Assembly (NCBI RefSeq): GCF_000204055.1
Contig: NW_006768765.1
Location: forward strand, 2,331,110 to 2,383,434
Length of the DNA: 52,325 nucleotides
Direction: 5' to 3'
Origin: Melampsora larici-populina 98AG31
Taxonomy: Eukaryota > Basidiomycota > Pucciniomycetes > Pucciniales > Melampsoraceae
The position numbers were made by a program, and so were the translations under genes. The notes beneath the pieces are model-generated. The model was not told where the DNA came from, searched no databases, and saw only the letters and a list, made by a program, of their open reading frames with translations. Positions 33,230-44,281 of the stretch are shown here, in pieces; the stretch's first letter is position 1; each line of letters opens with the position of its first letter.

Positions 33230-35653
33230 AAACATTCTTTCTCTTCAATCAATTTTTTTCTTTTTGGCTTTTGTTGAATTGTAATATAAAATATTCCGAA
33301 AAAAAAATATGCATAGTATTTTAGTTTTTCTTTATTTGAGGACTTTGACTTCTTTGTGATAGGTTTTATTGATGGATTTGATTGAGGTTTTATAGAAGGT
33401 TTTGATGAAAAAAAACAACATAAAATGGAAACAAATTAAACGGATTGAAGGAATGGGTCTTTGAGGTTGAGTTTTTTTGTTTTTAGCTTTCTGGTGCATA
33501 TGACATCTTGAGGGTATTTTATGAATCATAAGTTTATGTTATTCTTCTTTGTTTGAAGAAAGTGATTTATGATTTGTTGTGATTCTGTTGTTGTTGGTGT
33601 GCGTAAAGGTTATCAATCTTTCAATGCGTTATTATTGTTCATTGCAAGATTATTGGGGTTTTTGTTTGTAGGTGAAAGATTAAAGATTCGACTCGAAGAT
33701 GCTCACATCCTCCGTTCCTCAACTACCTCTTAAATGTCCCGCCGTTGACTTTGAGGAAGCTCTTCCCAAAGTCAACAACAATGTCATGATCTTGGCCTGT
33801 CCTTGCAAACCGACTGGCTTCACAAAGACTATCCCATCCGGCCAAACGGACAATGCGGAAAAAACGGCACCTAGATTTTTCCCGGGATGATTCAGCACTT
33901 TTGTCGCACCGGCTTCGATCATCACACCGTGTTTGTATCCTTGTAGCACGTCGATGTGCGCACACAAATTAGTTTCCTTAGACACTTGACAGACCTATTG
34001 AAGAGGTTTCACAACAGACACATCTTCCCTTTATAAACTGGGATGTTGGCAGTCAGTTGACCCCAGCTGATAACAAAGGATTCTGTGAATCCCATAACTA
34101 AATCATTGTTCACAAAGGGTTCTCAAGAACAAAACTCTCCGTGTGTGCACGTCGATGCTACAAGGATATTGACATGGTGTCAGTGAGCGTGATAAAATCT
34201 GGACATCCACCTTCTGGAAAGCCCTCATGCGTCGTTTCCACATGACGAGTCTTTCATCCACAAGCTCATGGGAGGAGTGAACACACTGATTGCACTGTAG
34301 GCATGATCCAGAGAAATTCAGATATCTGAATATAATGAAGATCAAACTTCAGTCTTGAAGATTGCCAATAATCTTGCATTTGATAGATGGCCTACTGGCT
34401 CTGAGTCAAGGTATCAGCTCAGACAAATCGGTTGAAGGAACTTAATTGGTCCCCCAGCTGGTGGGGCATGCAGGTGATGTTGAGGGTCTTTTCTCAGATA
34501 TTATAGGTACAAAGACAAAGGATTGTAACCAAATGTATGCCAATGCACTTTGGACGATCTGACAGGTTGGAAAGGGACTTTCTTGTGAGCCAAGATCTCC
34601 AAAAAAAGGTCTTCAGTAGCAGCGAGTCAACACCCAGGGGTTGAAAGCAACTCGGATAACGAGTTTGATGGACCCGACGCTCTTGAAGACTTTGAAGCTG
34701 GTGTGTTTCCTGTCAGTATGGTTGATCAGGTAGAAGGTCTTCTTGACCCTAGTCTTGGGCTAGATCAATACTCTGTTTTTTGATTTGTCTAACTTTGAAA
34801 AGACTTCGTGCGGATGAACAGTGCTTCAAAGTCATGGGACCTTGAAGACATATTTCGAATGATCTGATCGTTTTCTTCTGTTACATAAATTCTAATAACA
34901 AGACTACTTCTACCAAGTTGTTAAAGTCCTATTATGTAGTATCCAAGCATATAGAACAGGTCTTGATTTCCGTTTTTGAAAAGAAGTTTTCCATTTTCCT
35001 GCGTTTGTACTCAAATGGCGCGCCCGTCCCTGCCCGTCCTTACCAAAAACGCGCCCACCGCCTGACTAAGCCAACAGCCCTCCCCCAAAATTTTGGTGTC
35101 TTTGGTTCAGTGAAACGTTGTGTCAAGTTTGATAGAATTTGACAGAAGTCACATTTAAGACCCAGACCTTAAAAATTAAATGAACCAAGCGTTGGCAAGA
35201 TGGCAAGCGTGCCAATGCCAACTTGAATAGATAATTAGGTAAACCATTTCAATTTGAACTATAGAAATCAAGATGGCAAATAGATCTTTTGAAAATTCTT
35301 AATTTTCTTTTAAAGGAATGCTAGTACGGATTCAAAGTGAAGTACAATGTAGGAGATCTATGATCGAACATTTTGGAGATCGATCTCGTCAGGATTTATT
35401 GAGAAAGAAGACTATGAAAGATTAATTTAAATTTAATCTAAACAAATGGCTTGAAGTGTCTTAGATTCGATTTAAACGGTTCTCTTTCCTTGCATGGACA
35501 ACTCGTTAATCCCCTTTATTCCAGATTTCTGATTTCGTTCAAACTCATCTAATTATTCATCTTCTATTAATAGCTAAATCGTATCAAACCTTCAACTTAC
35601 TATCCATTCTACTCAATAACATCCATCCCCCTTTAAAAAGGAAAATCTAGAAA
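33230..35653. other. Intergenic with repeat remnants
   Basis: 33699-33985 has overlapping frames of 60-90 codons on both strands with higher GC than its surroundings. The minus-strand frame (...LNHPGKNLGAVFSAL...) might be a relic of a transposon gene but I do not recognise it. 33938-33968 and 34139-34168 are inverted copies of about 28 bp (TATCCTTGTAGCA...). 35000-35110 is a short GC-rich patch. The last ~130 bp are the pyrimidine-rich flank of the 35654 gene. Confidence 0.4.
33938..34168. repeat. Imperfect inverted repeat
   Basis: TATCCTTGTAGCACGTCGAT at the left and ATCGATGCTACAAGGATA-like sequence (GTCGATGCTACAAGGATATT) at the right face each other. The loop is about 170 bp. No target duplication found. 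Possibly an old foldback MITE. Confidence 0.6.
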
Positions 35654-36789
35654 ATGAGTCAAGAACTTCAACAAAGTCTTTCGTGTGAATCTGATTCGAA
35701 TTCGAATTCACATCAAGAATTCAATTCGATCTTCACTACTATCAAAGAAGGTTTACATGGTTCTAAATTTATTGAATGTATAGATGAGAACGATTTCAAG
35801 GCGCTGAAACTAGAACAACCAGTACGAGCTTCCAAACAAATCCAACATGTAAGTCTTGCTAATAAAACCATTCAGATTGACCGGTGTACAGAAAACTAAG
35901 TTGGATATCGTTTTTTTTTTTTTGGTTGATCGATTTGAAGTTGTCGACTCCATTACAACATTCACCAATCCAACACAACAATTCGATAGGTAAATTCGTT
36001 CGTAGATTGAGTACCAAACATTCAACTCATTGTACTCCACCTAAAACGACGCCCAACTCAACCAAAACCATTCATACACCTACATCCAATCCGATCATCA
36101 ATCTATCACCTTCACCTTTGAATCGGTTATCAGTCAAAAGCTTTTTAGATACTAAACGACACTCCTTGAGCCATAGTTTGGGTTCCACTAATCTTGGCCA
36201 GAATTCCAATTCGAATCCTAATGGCAATCCTAGTTCGAGTTCGAACTTTTCCAAGTTACCTCAGTTTATCAATCGACGGAGATCTACTCCTAAGTCAAGT
36301 AATAGCAAATCAACCGATTCATCAAACCCAACCCACCATCCATCGTAAGTGTGAACTATCATGATCGATTCTTGTTGATGAAAGAAGGTACTGATTTCAA
36401 TTTTTGCATATAGAAACCATCAACACCATTCCTCAATGCCCATCAATTCGATCAAACTACAAACCTCACCGACCTTGATCCCAACCACAACACCAACCCA
36501 TCACTTAATCTTATCAGCTCCACCCTCAACTCTAACATTTTCAATCTCGACCAAATCCAACGAATCATCCAAACCATCGAACCATGTAGCTCCCCACCAA
36601 AAAACACCATATCCTTCAATCAGTCAACGACCTCCTTCAGATCCATCACTTTCGATTGCAAACCTTTTGGAACTTTATGAAACTCCTCCACCGGTCTTTG
36701 AGGTCTTGGGTAGAGGAGAATTTAGAAGAAGATCAGTTAACTTTCAACATTCAATCTTACAATCTGATTCGAATCTTTCAGAGATTTGA
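35654..36789 (+). CDS. Unrecognised Ser/Pro/Asn-rich protein, 324 aa
   Basis: I do not recognise this gene. Exons 35654-35848, 35941-36344 and 36414-36789 join in frame (GT-AG introns of 92 and 69 nt). Asn/Ser/Thr/Pro-rich segments dominate, with basic patches (FVRRLSTKHST, INRRRSTPKSS) and many SP/TP pairs, suggesting a mostly disordered, possibly phosphorylated protein. No signal peptide or membrane segment. The C-terminus is more ordered and looks like a conserved motif: SIANLLELYETPPPVFEVLG followed by RGEFRRRSVNF. ATG at 35654 follows a short A-rich leader and is the first in the frame. Reasonably sure it is a real single-copy gene, since codon use and introns resemble the transporter's; function unknown. 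Confidence 0.72.
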
Positions 36790-37919
36790 TGGGACCAGTT
36801 GGATTGAGTTGAGATTTTGTTTTGCAACAACACGAACACTTGGTTGATGATCACCAACACGCTCATGGGTTTCTTTTTCTCTGTATTTTATTCGTCTTTA
36901 TCTTTAATGCTTTTGATGGTTTCTTTTGAATCGTTTCTTTTGAATTACCAAACCGGTTGGAATGTTTCTTTCTTTCTTTTTTCTTTTAATTTATGTGTAA
37001 TCTTAGTTTGGAATCGTTGTACTATGATGATGATGATGATGATGATTATCATCATCTTGTTGTTGTAATCGTAAGAAAAATGGATGGATGAATGGATCGT
37101 TTTTTTCCCTTTTCACGAACACTTTTTTTTTGGATTTGTCTTTCGATTTTCCCCTTTCTTTGTTACTTCTTCTTTTCAATTTATGAGTTTTGTAAAATGA
37201 TGTAAATATAATTGTATTATAATTTTTCAATTCATGATTCTTATTTCAATTTTTTTTATCCTTTATTTTAATTTATAATTGAATTTTAATTTTATTTTAT
37301 TTAAAAAAAACAAATTTGTAGCCTTTTTCTTTTTTTTTTTTTTGATTTCTTTTTGTAAAAATATATAAAGAACATGAACAATTTCTCCTACATAAGATTT
37401 TTTTTTTCCAATTTTTGGTACATATTGAATTTCGAATGAAACTCAATTCAATTTGGGTTTTTTCTCTCTTTCAATCCTTAAAAGAGATTTCTTCAAATCA
37501 ATTGAACCATGGTGATTCTCAAGACAAGCCTACAAGATCTTCAGTTAAATAAAACAAATATAGTACTCAAAGGGAAGAGGTTTGAGATATGGGAGTCTTT
37601 CTGAAATAAGAATGCTTAAAGTTTTTGTGTGTGTGTGTTGCTAAAATGCTGGACAACCCCAGAGTACCTGAAGCGAATTGCAATGAAAAGAGAAAGCAGA
37701 GAGCCTAGGGGCAGCTTAACCTAACACTACAATAAGAATACCTGTAACACTAATGGGAGGGATGGTGGGAAACAAAATAAACAAGCCAAAGTTTTGTAAG
37801 AAGAATAAAAAACTTGATGATAATCTTAAGGATGAAGATGATAAAAGATAATCAGATGGTAAAGAGGAAGGACAAGCTTGAGAGTGGAAAACCTAGATTT
37901 GAAGAATAATCTAACAAAG
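36790..37919. other. 3' flank and repeat X copy B, left part
   Basis: 36790-37330 is the T-rich 3' flank of the preceding gene, with a (GAT)n run at 37024-37045. From about 37640 to 37919 lies the copy of repeat X (compare 16066-16239), which continues after the MITE at 38546. Confidence 0.5.
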
Positions 37920-38536
37920 TTAGCTTGAACAAGCCCTCTCTGGGCGGCCACGTCCGCGCGCCTCGCAGAGGGGCTTGGGACTAATCGTGAAATCTTGGCA
38001 CGGAGACTCGGCCAAGGATTAAGTCCTCTTAAGTTGTTTTTTGCTTTTTCTGGTGTTCCTCACTGATAAACAACACTTTGCCTTACAGGCAAAGTTCTTT
38101 GGAATAACTTTGTACATGTGTTCTACCGCTGATCAACCCGGAAAAATCCCCCACTCGTGAACACTTGAAGTTCCTTTTCAAGCCTTATGTCTGCCCTGTA
38201 AGGGGGTGGTTGGCACTGTACAACCTGTATTCACAACGTAAAGCGACTTGAAATCCAAAAAAGGGCATTGTTGTAAAGATTTTCATCACATTTTCCCGGT
38301 CACATCACCCAGGATATCTAAGATATGAGCATACCAGGATGTGTACAACATTGGACTGAAGAAAGTTGCCTGCAAGGAAAATTGGTATTTATCAGCAAAG
38401 GAAAACGGGAAAAAGCAAAAAAAGACTTAAGAGGACTTAATCCTTGGAGTCTCTGTGCCAGAATTTCACAATTAGTCCCAAGCCCCTCTGCAAGGCGCGG
38501 GGACGTGGCCGCCCAGAGAGGGCTTGTTCAAGCTAA
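37920..38536. mobile_element. 617-bp Mutator-like MITE with ~115-bp TIRs
   Basis: Termini TTAGCTTGAACAAGCCCTCT and the exact complement at the right end. Inverted repeats extend about 115 bp (to TTAAGTCCTCTTAAGT) with high identity. The flanks CTAACAAAG at 37911-37919 and 38537-38545 are a perfect 9-bp target duplication, characteristic of Mutator-like elements. The internal ~390 bp is non-coding. The element interrupts repeat X copy B. A truncated relative lies at 29854-29923. Confidence 0.92.
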
Positions 38537-38545
38537 CTAACAAAG

Positions 38546-38796
38546 ACTCAGAAACCGTACAGAGAGCTCTTTACCAAAAAATGTCATAAGGGACAAGATG
38601 TAAGAAAAACTAAAGAAGTCATTCTACATATTTCACAGCTCTACCTCACTCAGCACCTATTCCCCTATGTTAAAACTTGTTCCAACTTCAACTTGTATGC
38701 TTACAGATTTTTCCTACACACTTTTTTTGTACTTTTTTTGGGGGGGAAACATATATATTTTGGTCCCAAAGTCTTTGAGGACCCCTTACATACTTC
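38546..38796. repeat. Repeat X copy B, right part
   Basis: Continues the repeat interrupted by the MITE. ACTCAGAAACCGTAC...CTCTTTACCA and CACCTATTCCCCTATGTTAAAAC match sequence at 28320-28470 in copy A. A G8 run sits at 38740. Confidence 0.55.
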
Positions 38797-38799
38797 TTA

Positions 38800-39423
38800 C
38801 ACTGTAAACATTCTACACTATCCTCAAGTGGAACTGGGATAATGATGATTATTGTAGTTTGTCATCAAAAGATCTATAACTGCACACCTCATGAGCCATG
38901 ACACTCACACTACATATGTCCAACAAGCTGAGCAAATTATTAGCCATCATATACATACAGGTCTGCTCAGTTCCCTGCTGGTGTGAATAAGTAAATCATG
39001 TGTGATACATCATGTAACTTTTTCCAGTTTGATAAAATGATCCTGAAAATTGACTACATATACCTCTGTAGCTACTCATGTGATACTCTGAAAGCCATTC
39101 AACAGTAACAGAAAGGGTGTTACATGAGGTTTAGTTGATGAAATCACACCAAAACTATGAGTCAGTGTATGTAGTCAATTTTTGGAATGCTTTTGTCAAA
39201 CCAAAAAAATAAAGAAAGTATTACATATGATCCACTCATTCAGATGAGCAGGGAACTGAGCAGACCTCTATGTACATGATAGCTAATAATTTACCCAGCT
39301 TGTTGCACATATGTAGTGTGGGTGTTATGGCTCAGGTGTGCAGTGATAGATCTTTTGATGACAAACTACAACACTCATCATTTTCCCAGTTCCCCTTGGG
39401 GATAGTGTATAATGTTTACAGTG
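38800..39423. mobile_element. 624-bp foldback MITE, TTA duplication
   Basis: Terminal CACTGTAAAC and GTTTACAGTG, flanked by TTA at 38797-38799 and 39424-39426. The arms are about 250 bp, well matched (for example GTAGTTTGTCATCAAAAGAT and GGTCTGCTCAGTTCCCTGCT in both orientations), with only ~100 bp between. TTA suggests PIF/Harbinger mobilisation. Non-coding; an 88-codon frame in the right arm is a by-product. Confidence 0.85.
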
Positions 39424-39426
39424 TTA

Positions 39427-40283
39427 CCTCAACCTCATGTCTTTTCTTGGCCATTGGCAAGAACTCACACTTGAGCTTGCTCAAGCAAGTGTCTATACCA
39501 ATAATCCTGAGGCAAGGTAGATTGGAACAGCTATAAGAAGCTACTAGACACGCCAAAAGCTTTCCGTTATATTGCCAATTTTATCTTAAAAACTAAACAT
39601 TTTTCACATCTCCACTCTTATACACAGGACCAAAACCAAGGGAAACAGCTGCAGGACATGGGAAGGTCTTGTTGCAAAGAATAGTTGTCTCATGGCTATA
39701 AATCCAACTCATCACAATCTGTTAAATCCCATCATAGGGTCTGAGTGAACCTCATTTGAAGCAGTATCAAAAAAATTGGTGTTGACTTGTCCAATCCCAA
39801 TCAAGGGTTTGTTTGTAGCAGCATTTGAGGCAGACAGTACACATGCATAGCTCAACATCAACTTGTGTGGTTAAAGTCCAGAATCTTGGTACAGTTTCAT
39901 CACTGTTCCTCACACCAAAAAAGCACTCTCTTCCTCCCCTGTGACTCCGGTTGAGGCTAGGATAGGGGGTTAGAAAGGAGGATCAAATGCCTGCTCAGCT
40001 CTGTGGAGTCCCTCAAGAAGTTTGAGTCTATATGACTCTGTACTTACGCTGAATTCCTAACAGGTGTGCTTGCACAAAGGTGTTTACAGAGGATCACCAC
40101 TTTCCTTTGGGTGTGCTAAATGCATAAAGTTGATTTTCAAAAAAAAAAGAAGATAAAAATCTTCCCTAATTGAGAAAAACATAGTTTTTCCATAACTCGA
40201 CCAACTTATTCAAAAGAAAGACAACAAATTCCCAGTCTTGATAAATGGCTGTCATCCATATTATTGTAACATGTTTGGATAGT
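39427..40283. other. Gene-free spacer left of the large transposon
   Basis: I see no gene or clear repeat structure here. Confidence 0.4.
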
Positions 40284-40289
40284 GTTTCA

Positions 40290-40355
40290 TACAGTGGCAC
40301 TAAAGTGCCACCTGAGTCACTTGATCAAAAAGGTCGAAAATTGATTACCAGCCCT
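40290..40355 (+). repeat. Left TIR of the IS3EU-like element
   Basis: Starts TACAGTGGCACTAAAGTGCC. Bases 40293-40310 contain a near-palindrome, GTGGCACT AA AGTGCCAC, so each element end can itself fold into a hairpin. About 91% identical to the right TIR. Confidence 0.92.
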
Positions 40356-40677
40356 GAAACGGTTCCTTTAAAACTAAGCCAACCCTGACCTGTATTGCCA
40401 GACCGCCGTCCACATCTATGATAATCCGGGGCATCTGCTTAAATAAATTTCTATGGTCAACATGACTCACCTGGCATCTCATGGTGCTTCAGGATTCTAC
40501 TTCTTGATTTACGAAATAACATACTTATGTTTTAAGTTGTATCAGGCCTGTATGGTGAATTTTTTTACTTTTAAGTCGTATCAGACCTGTATCGTGAAGC
40601 AAATTTTAACCCTTCGCAAATTATCTTTCAAAATCATCTCACCATCTCTGACATTATCCTTCCGACAAACCCCGTCC

Positions 40678-42311
40678 ATGCCAGTTCCAACAATAGTGAC
40701 TGAAGCGCATCGTCCTGTCATTGCGGCACTGGTTCAGCAAGGTCTCACCAATCGGCAGATCCAACATGAACTATCAACACATCACGATGTTCACTGTTCA
40801 CAGAGTACCATCACTCGAGCCCGCGCCAACTGGGACTTACAGATACAACCCAACGCTGAGACTCAAGACTTCAACAATCTTCTAATCAGATTCTATCACG
40901 GTCAAGGATTTGTTGCGCAGCATTTCATCCGATACTTGAAGAGCGACATGGCTTCAGTATCTCACTGCGCACCCTGGCACAATGCTGCAACCTCCTTGGC
41001 CTACAACGCAGGAAAGACGATGTCGATCAAGGGCGAGTCACCTTAGATGATGTGGCTCACTTGATTCGACATGCAAAGCAGCGCGCAGACGGTAAGCGAG
41101 CTGGATATCGTCGGGTTCACCACATTCTCCGGAACCAGTACCGTGTTTCTGTTCATTGGTCAGTATATTTTATACCAACACCCTAACCAATTCATATAGG
41201 AACACGTGTTATCTGTACTCACAATCTACCTTTTGGGCACAGTAAAATCGTTGGTATCATGGTGAAGCAAATGGATGCTGATGGTGTTGAGAACCGTTTG
41301 CGTGCATCAATCAAACGCCGAACATTCCATGTCGCAGGTCCTAACCACGCGTGGTCTGCCGATGGACATGATAAGCTCAAGAAGTTTGGAATCACCATCT
41401 ACGGTTTTGTTGATGCGTGGTCTCGGCGTGTACTGGGCCTCTTTGTGCACATCACTAATAACAACCCGGCTCATATTGGAATGTATTTTCTTGAAATCGT
41501 CAAGCAAGCAGGAGGCATTCCGCGAAAAACTGTAACCAACCACGGAACCGAAACCATTAACTTAGCCGCACACCAAATCGAATTATTGTTCCAATTTGCA
41601 AACATTTCTCACGAGGAAGCTATCGCTCGGCATAAATACACCACCTCACCTCACAATCAGAAAGTTGAATGCTTATGGTCCCAGCTCATGATTCAGCACA
41701 ATATTGCCTTGATTGACATGATTTTCAACTCGATGGAGAGTGGACAGTATGATGAAGATGACCCACTACAAAAGTGAGTTACAAGACTGTGAAAGGACCA
41801 ACCTTCAGATCGACTGACATTTTCCAAACATAGGCTTCTTTTTTTGTATCTTTGGGTACCATTAGTTCAAGACTCTTTGAACAAATGGATGGACGATTAT
41901 AACTCTTATAAGAAGCGACTTGACAAGCGAACAGCGCTCCCCACCGCCTGCGCTCCCAACTTCTGCTACTACGCACCCGCCTCAGAAAACAGCGTTGAGG
42001 GCCTCGTTCCAGTCCTGCCAGCCCATATTGATAGGCTCCGCGCTCAATATTATCCCAATTCTGACAAACTGATGATGACATCTCCCCTGTGGCTCTCTGA
42101 ATTCGTCGCTGCAGCACAAGCATCACTGCAGATTCATCCCGCTGGGATCAATATGGAAAATGCCTGGCCTACATTTCACATGATTCTTGCATTCATGCAC
42201 GCTTATGATTCTGCTTTACTCGAGATCCCCGCAGGACAACCTCGAGAACCAACCAACCACGAACAAGCGGTCATTTCTGTTCAAACCCAATTTGGCCGTG
42301 TTCCACTATAG
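40678..42311 (+). pseudogene. IS3EU-like integrase-fold transposase, frameshifted
   Basis: Would catalyse DNA strand transfer at the element's ends. The N-terminus is an HTH region (IAALVQQGLTNRQIQHELS). Reading breaks at about 40936-40940: the frame HFIRYL must shift by one base to continue as EERHGFSISLRTLAQ...RAGYRRVHHIL, so one base seems deleted. The second part joins 41158 to 41243 and 41773 to 41835 by GT-AG introns. The catalytic core has the first acidic site in SADGHDKLKKFG with YGFVDAWSRRVLGLF, and the Glu in HNQKVECLW. The second Asp is replaced: KTVTNHGTETI has Asn where D-x-GTEN is expected. A C-terminal domain of ~150 residues follows. Two independent defects make it very unlikely to be active. 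Confidence 0.82.
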
Positions 42312-43438
42312 TCTATCTCCAAAGCAAATAAAGAGAACACCTTTCCAAAAATTTATCTCCCTATCAAATAGCAGTCAAAAAACCTCGCAATTTCAAATTT
42401 TATTTAAACTTTGAGTACAACAAACATTCAGTCAATTATTTGATTATTAGAACAAAGTGAAAAATGCTTCTTTGTTTTCAGGGTTCCGGTACATCAATTT
42501 TGGAAAATCAAAAGGTGAAAAGAATGTATCTAGTTGTACTTCATGTGATTCTCTTTTATATGTGATCTCTTGTCTAGTTTACATACCACTGTTCTCTCCT
42601 CCTTAAAAGAACAATTGGTCCTTTTTATACTTCTTTTACCTTGACGTGATTCATCAAGGTTTCTGTCACTATTGATCAGATCAACAAATATCAACTTTAA
42701 GTTTTAGATTTTCAACTGTTTTTCCAAGATCATCACATCCATTAATAGTTTCTACTTAGTCACTTATGACGTTAAATGTGAAACCAGAAACCAGTTGATC
42801 CCTTGACTTCTGCGTTGATTATTCAAAACTTGTTTCCTTTCTAGTTTGATTCCTGATCTTCAAGTCTATAAAAGTAAATTGCTGGATTAAACTTTGGCTA
42901 CTAGCTATTAATTTGATAGAGAGCGCTCAACAGTAAACCCCAGTGATTTTCACACAAGACATTTAATTCCATGCTTAGAGGATTGAATTTCATCTGGTTC
43001 TATGTCCATGGAGACATAGGTAGAGCACCGAGGATTGTGTTGTCAATATGAGACAGTCCAATCGCTTTTTTGGCAAAGTGCCTTGTCTGAGTCTGGTAGT
43101 CTTTTCTGCAATTGCCAATGCTGGCCCTCAGCAATCAAGACGTATAGTCTAAATTTTTTGGCCTGGTTTGATTCACAATGAGCATTAATTCACCTATTTG
43201 AAGTCGCTCAAGACAGATAAGCATCTGAACGGCATGGCAATGACCAGGCCGGCTCATTTCTAAAGGCAAAAGGAATGGTCATGACTGATCCCGCTTGTTT
43301 CTAAATCAGGAAAACAGTCACAAGCCAAAAGTCCCACAATCCCTATTAAAGTAACAATGTACTCAATTCCTCTGCTTGATCTTTAGTTCCTTAATCAATC
43401 CAAAAACTCTTCGCACCATATCTTACAGCTTTACACTG
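42312..43438. other. Spacer inside the IS3EU-like element
   Basis: AT-rich; no gene recognised. It would hold the transposase terminator and the promoter of the 43439 gene. Confidence 0.45.
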
Positions 43439-44281
43439 ATGGAGGTTCAAGTCGCACCTAAATTGCCTTTGCGATTCAACAGTATATTTTGGACGAAGGA
43501 CGAAGTAAGTCCTAACACGATGTCAAAAAATCTTCTGAAGACTGATGTTTTTGGCATAGATTCCCACCGTAAACACCGATATATTCAGATACTTTGACAC
43601 TGATGTCTTTATCAATCAGAACGGTCTCCACGGGATCAGCTTGCACATTGCCGCCGAGCGGGATCAGTGCAAAATAAAAGAAAAACGCGCTTACAGGATT
43701 GAAGGACAAGTGGGAATTAGTGAAACTCATAGCACACCCATAATCTTGGAGTTCTCTGCAAGCACTATTGTAATTGACCATGCCAAAGTCCTCCCGAATT
43801 GTTTGGCCAATAAGACTTGTGCACAAGGTGTAGGTCGGATAGTAGATTGTTCAATCAGGCGCACAACTGGCAAAACCTTTAAGGTCATAAAGGTTTTGCA
43901 TCAATGCTGGAATCCCGAAGTGAGTAGTGTACCCACCCTGGAATGTTTATTCATTTTCCTGATCATTCCTTATAACAGCAAACCCATGGTCTTGATTTCC
44001 ACGCTAACTACTTGCTGGACAACATCAACTTGAAACTAATCAAAGCGCTGGCAGTTGGCAACCTCATCAGTTTACATGGAAATGTTGTGTCGTATGCAAT
44101 TGACAACACCTGGGAGATACAGGTAAGCAAGGCGCATTGATGTTGATGCCACACAATGTGCTACTTACTCACTTTTAACACTGAATTTTGGCAGGCTACA
44201 AGGATTCAACTCGTTCATCTCACAACGATGAAGAAAACGCTGAGGAGAAGCCGAAGACAGCGTGGACTTGACCCAATATAG
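43439..44281 (+). CDS. Unrecognised 218-aa cargo protein, four exons
   Basis: Not a family I know. Exons 43439-43504, 43560-43919, 43979-44122 and 44195-44281 join with frame kept and no stop. The introns are 55, 59 and 72 nt, each with a good GTAAGT/GTGAGT donor and an AG acceptor. The middle part (VNTDIFRYFDTDVFINQNGL, AERDQCKIKEKRAYRIEG) has mixed charge. Residues ~155-200 (LAVGNLISLHGNVVSYAIDN TWEIQATRIQLVHL) have the alternating pattern of a small beta-barrel, possibly OB-fold. The end is Arg/Lys-rich (KKTLRRSRRQRG), suggesting nucleic-acid binding. It lies between the transposase and the dioxygenase inside the element. Four consistent exons argue for a real gene under selection. The ATG used is the last Met before the conserved-looking segment; an in-frame extension upstream is possible. 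Confidence 0.65.

Noticed and set aside
33719..33985. 88-codon minus-strand frame with balanced composition
   Set aside because: A frame of similar quality exists on the other strand, there are no flanking exons and no recognised family; may be transposon debris.
39270..39536. 88-codon frame
   Set aside because: Lies largely in the right arm of the foldback MITE and is explained by it.
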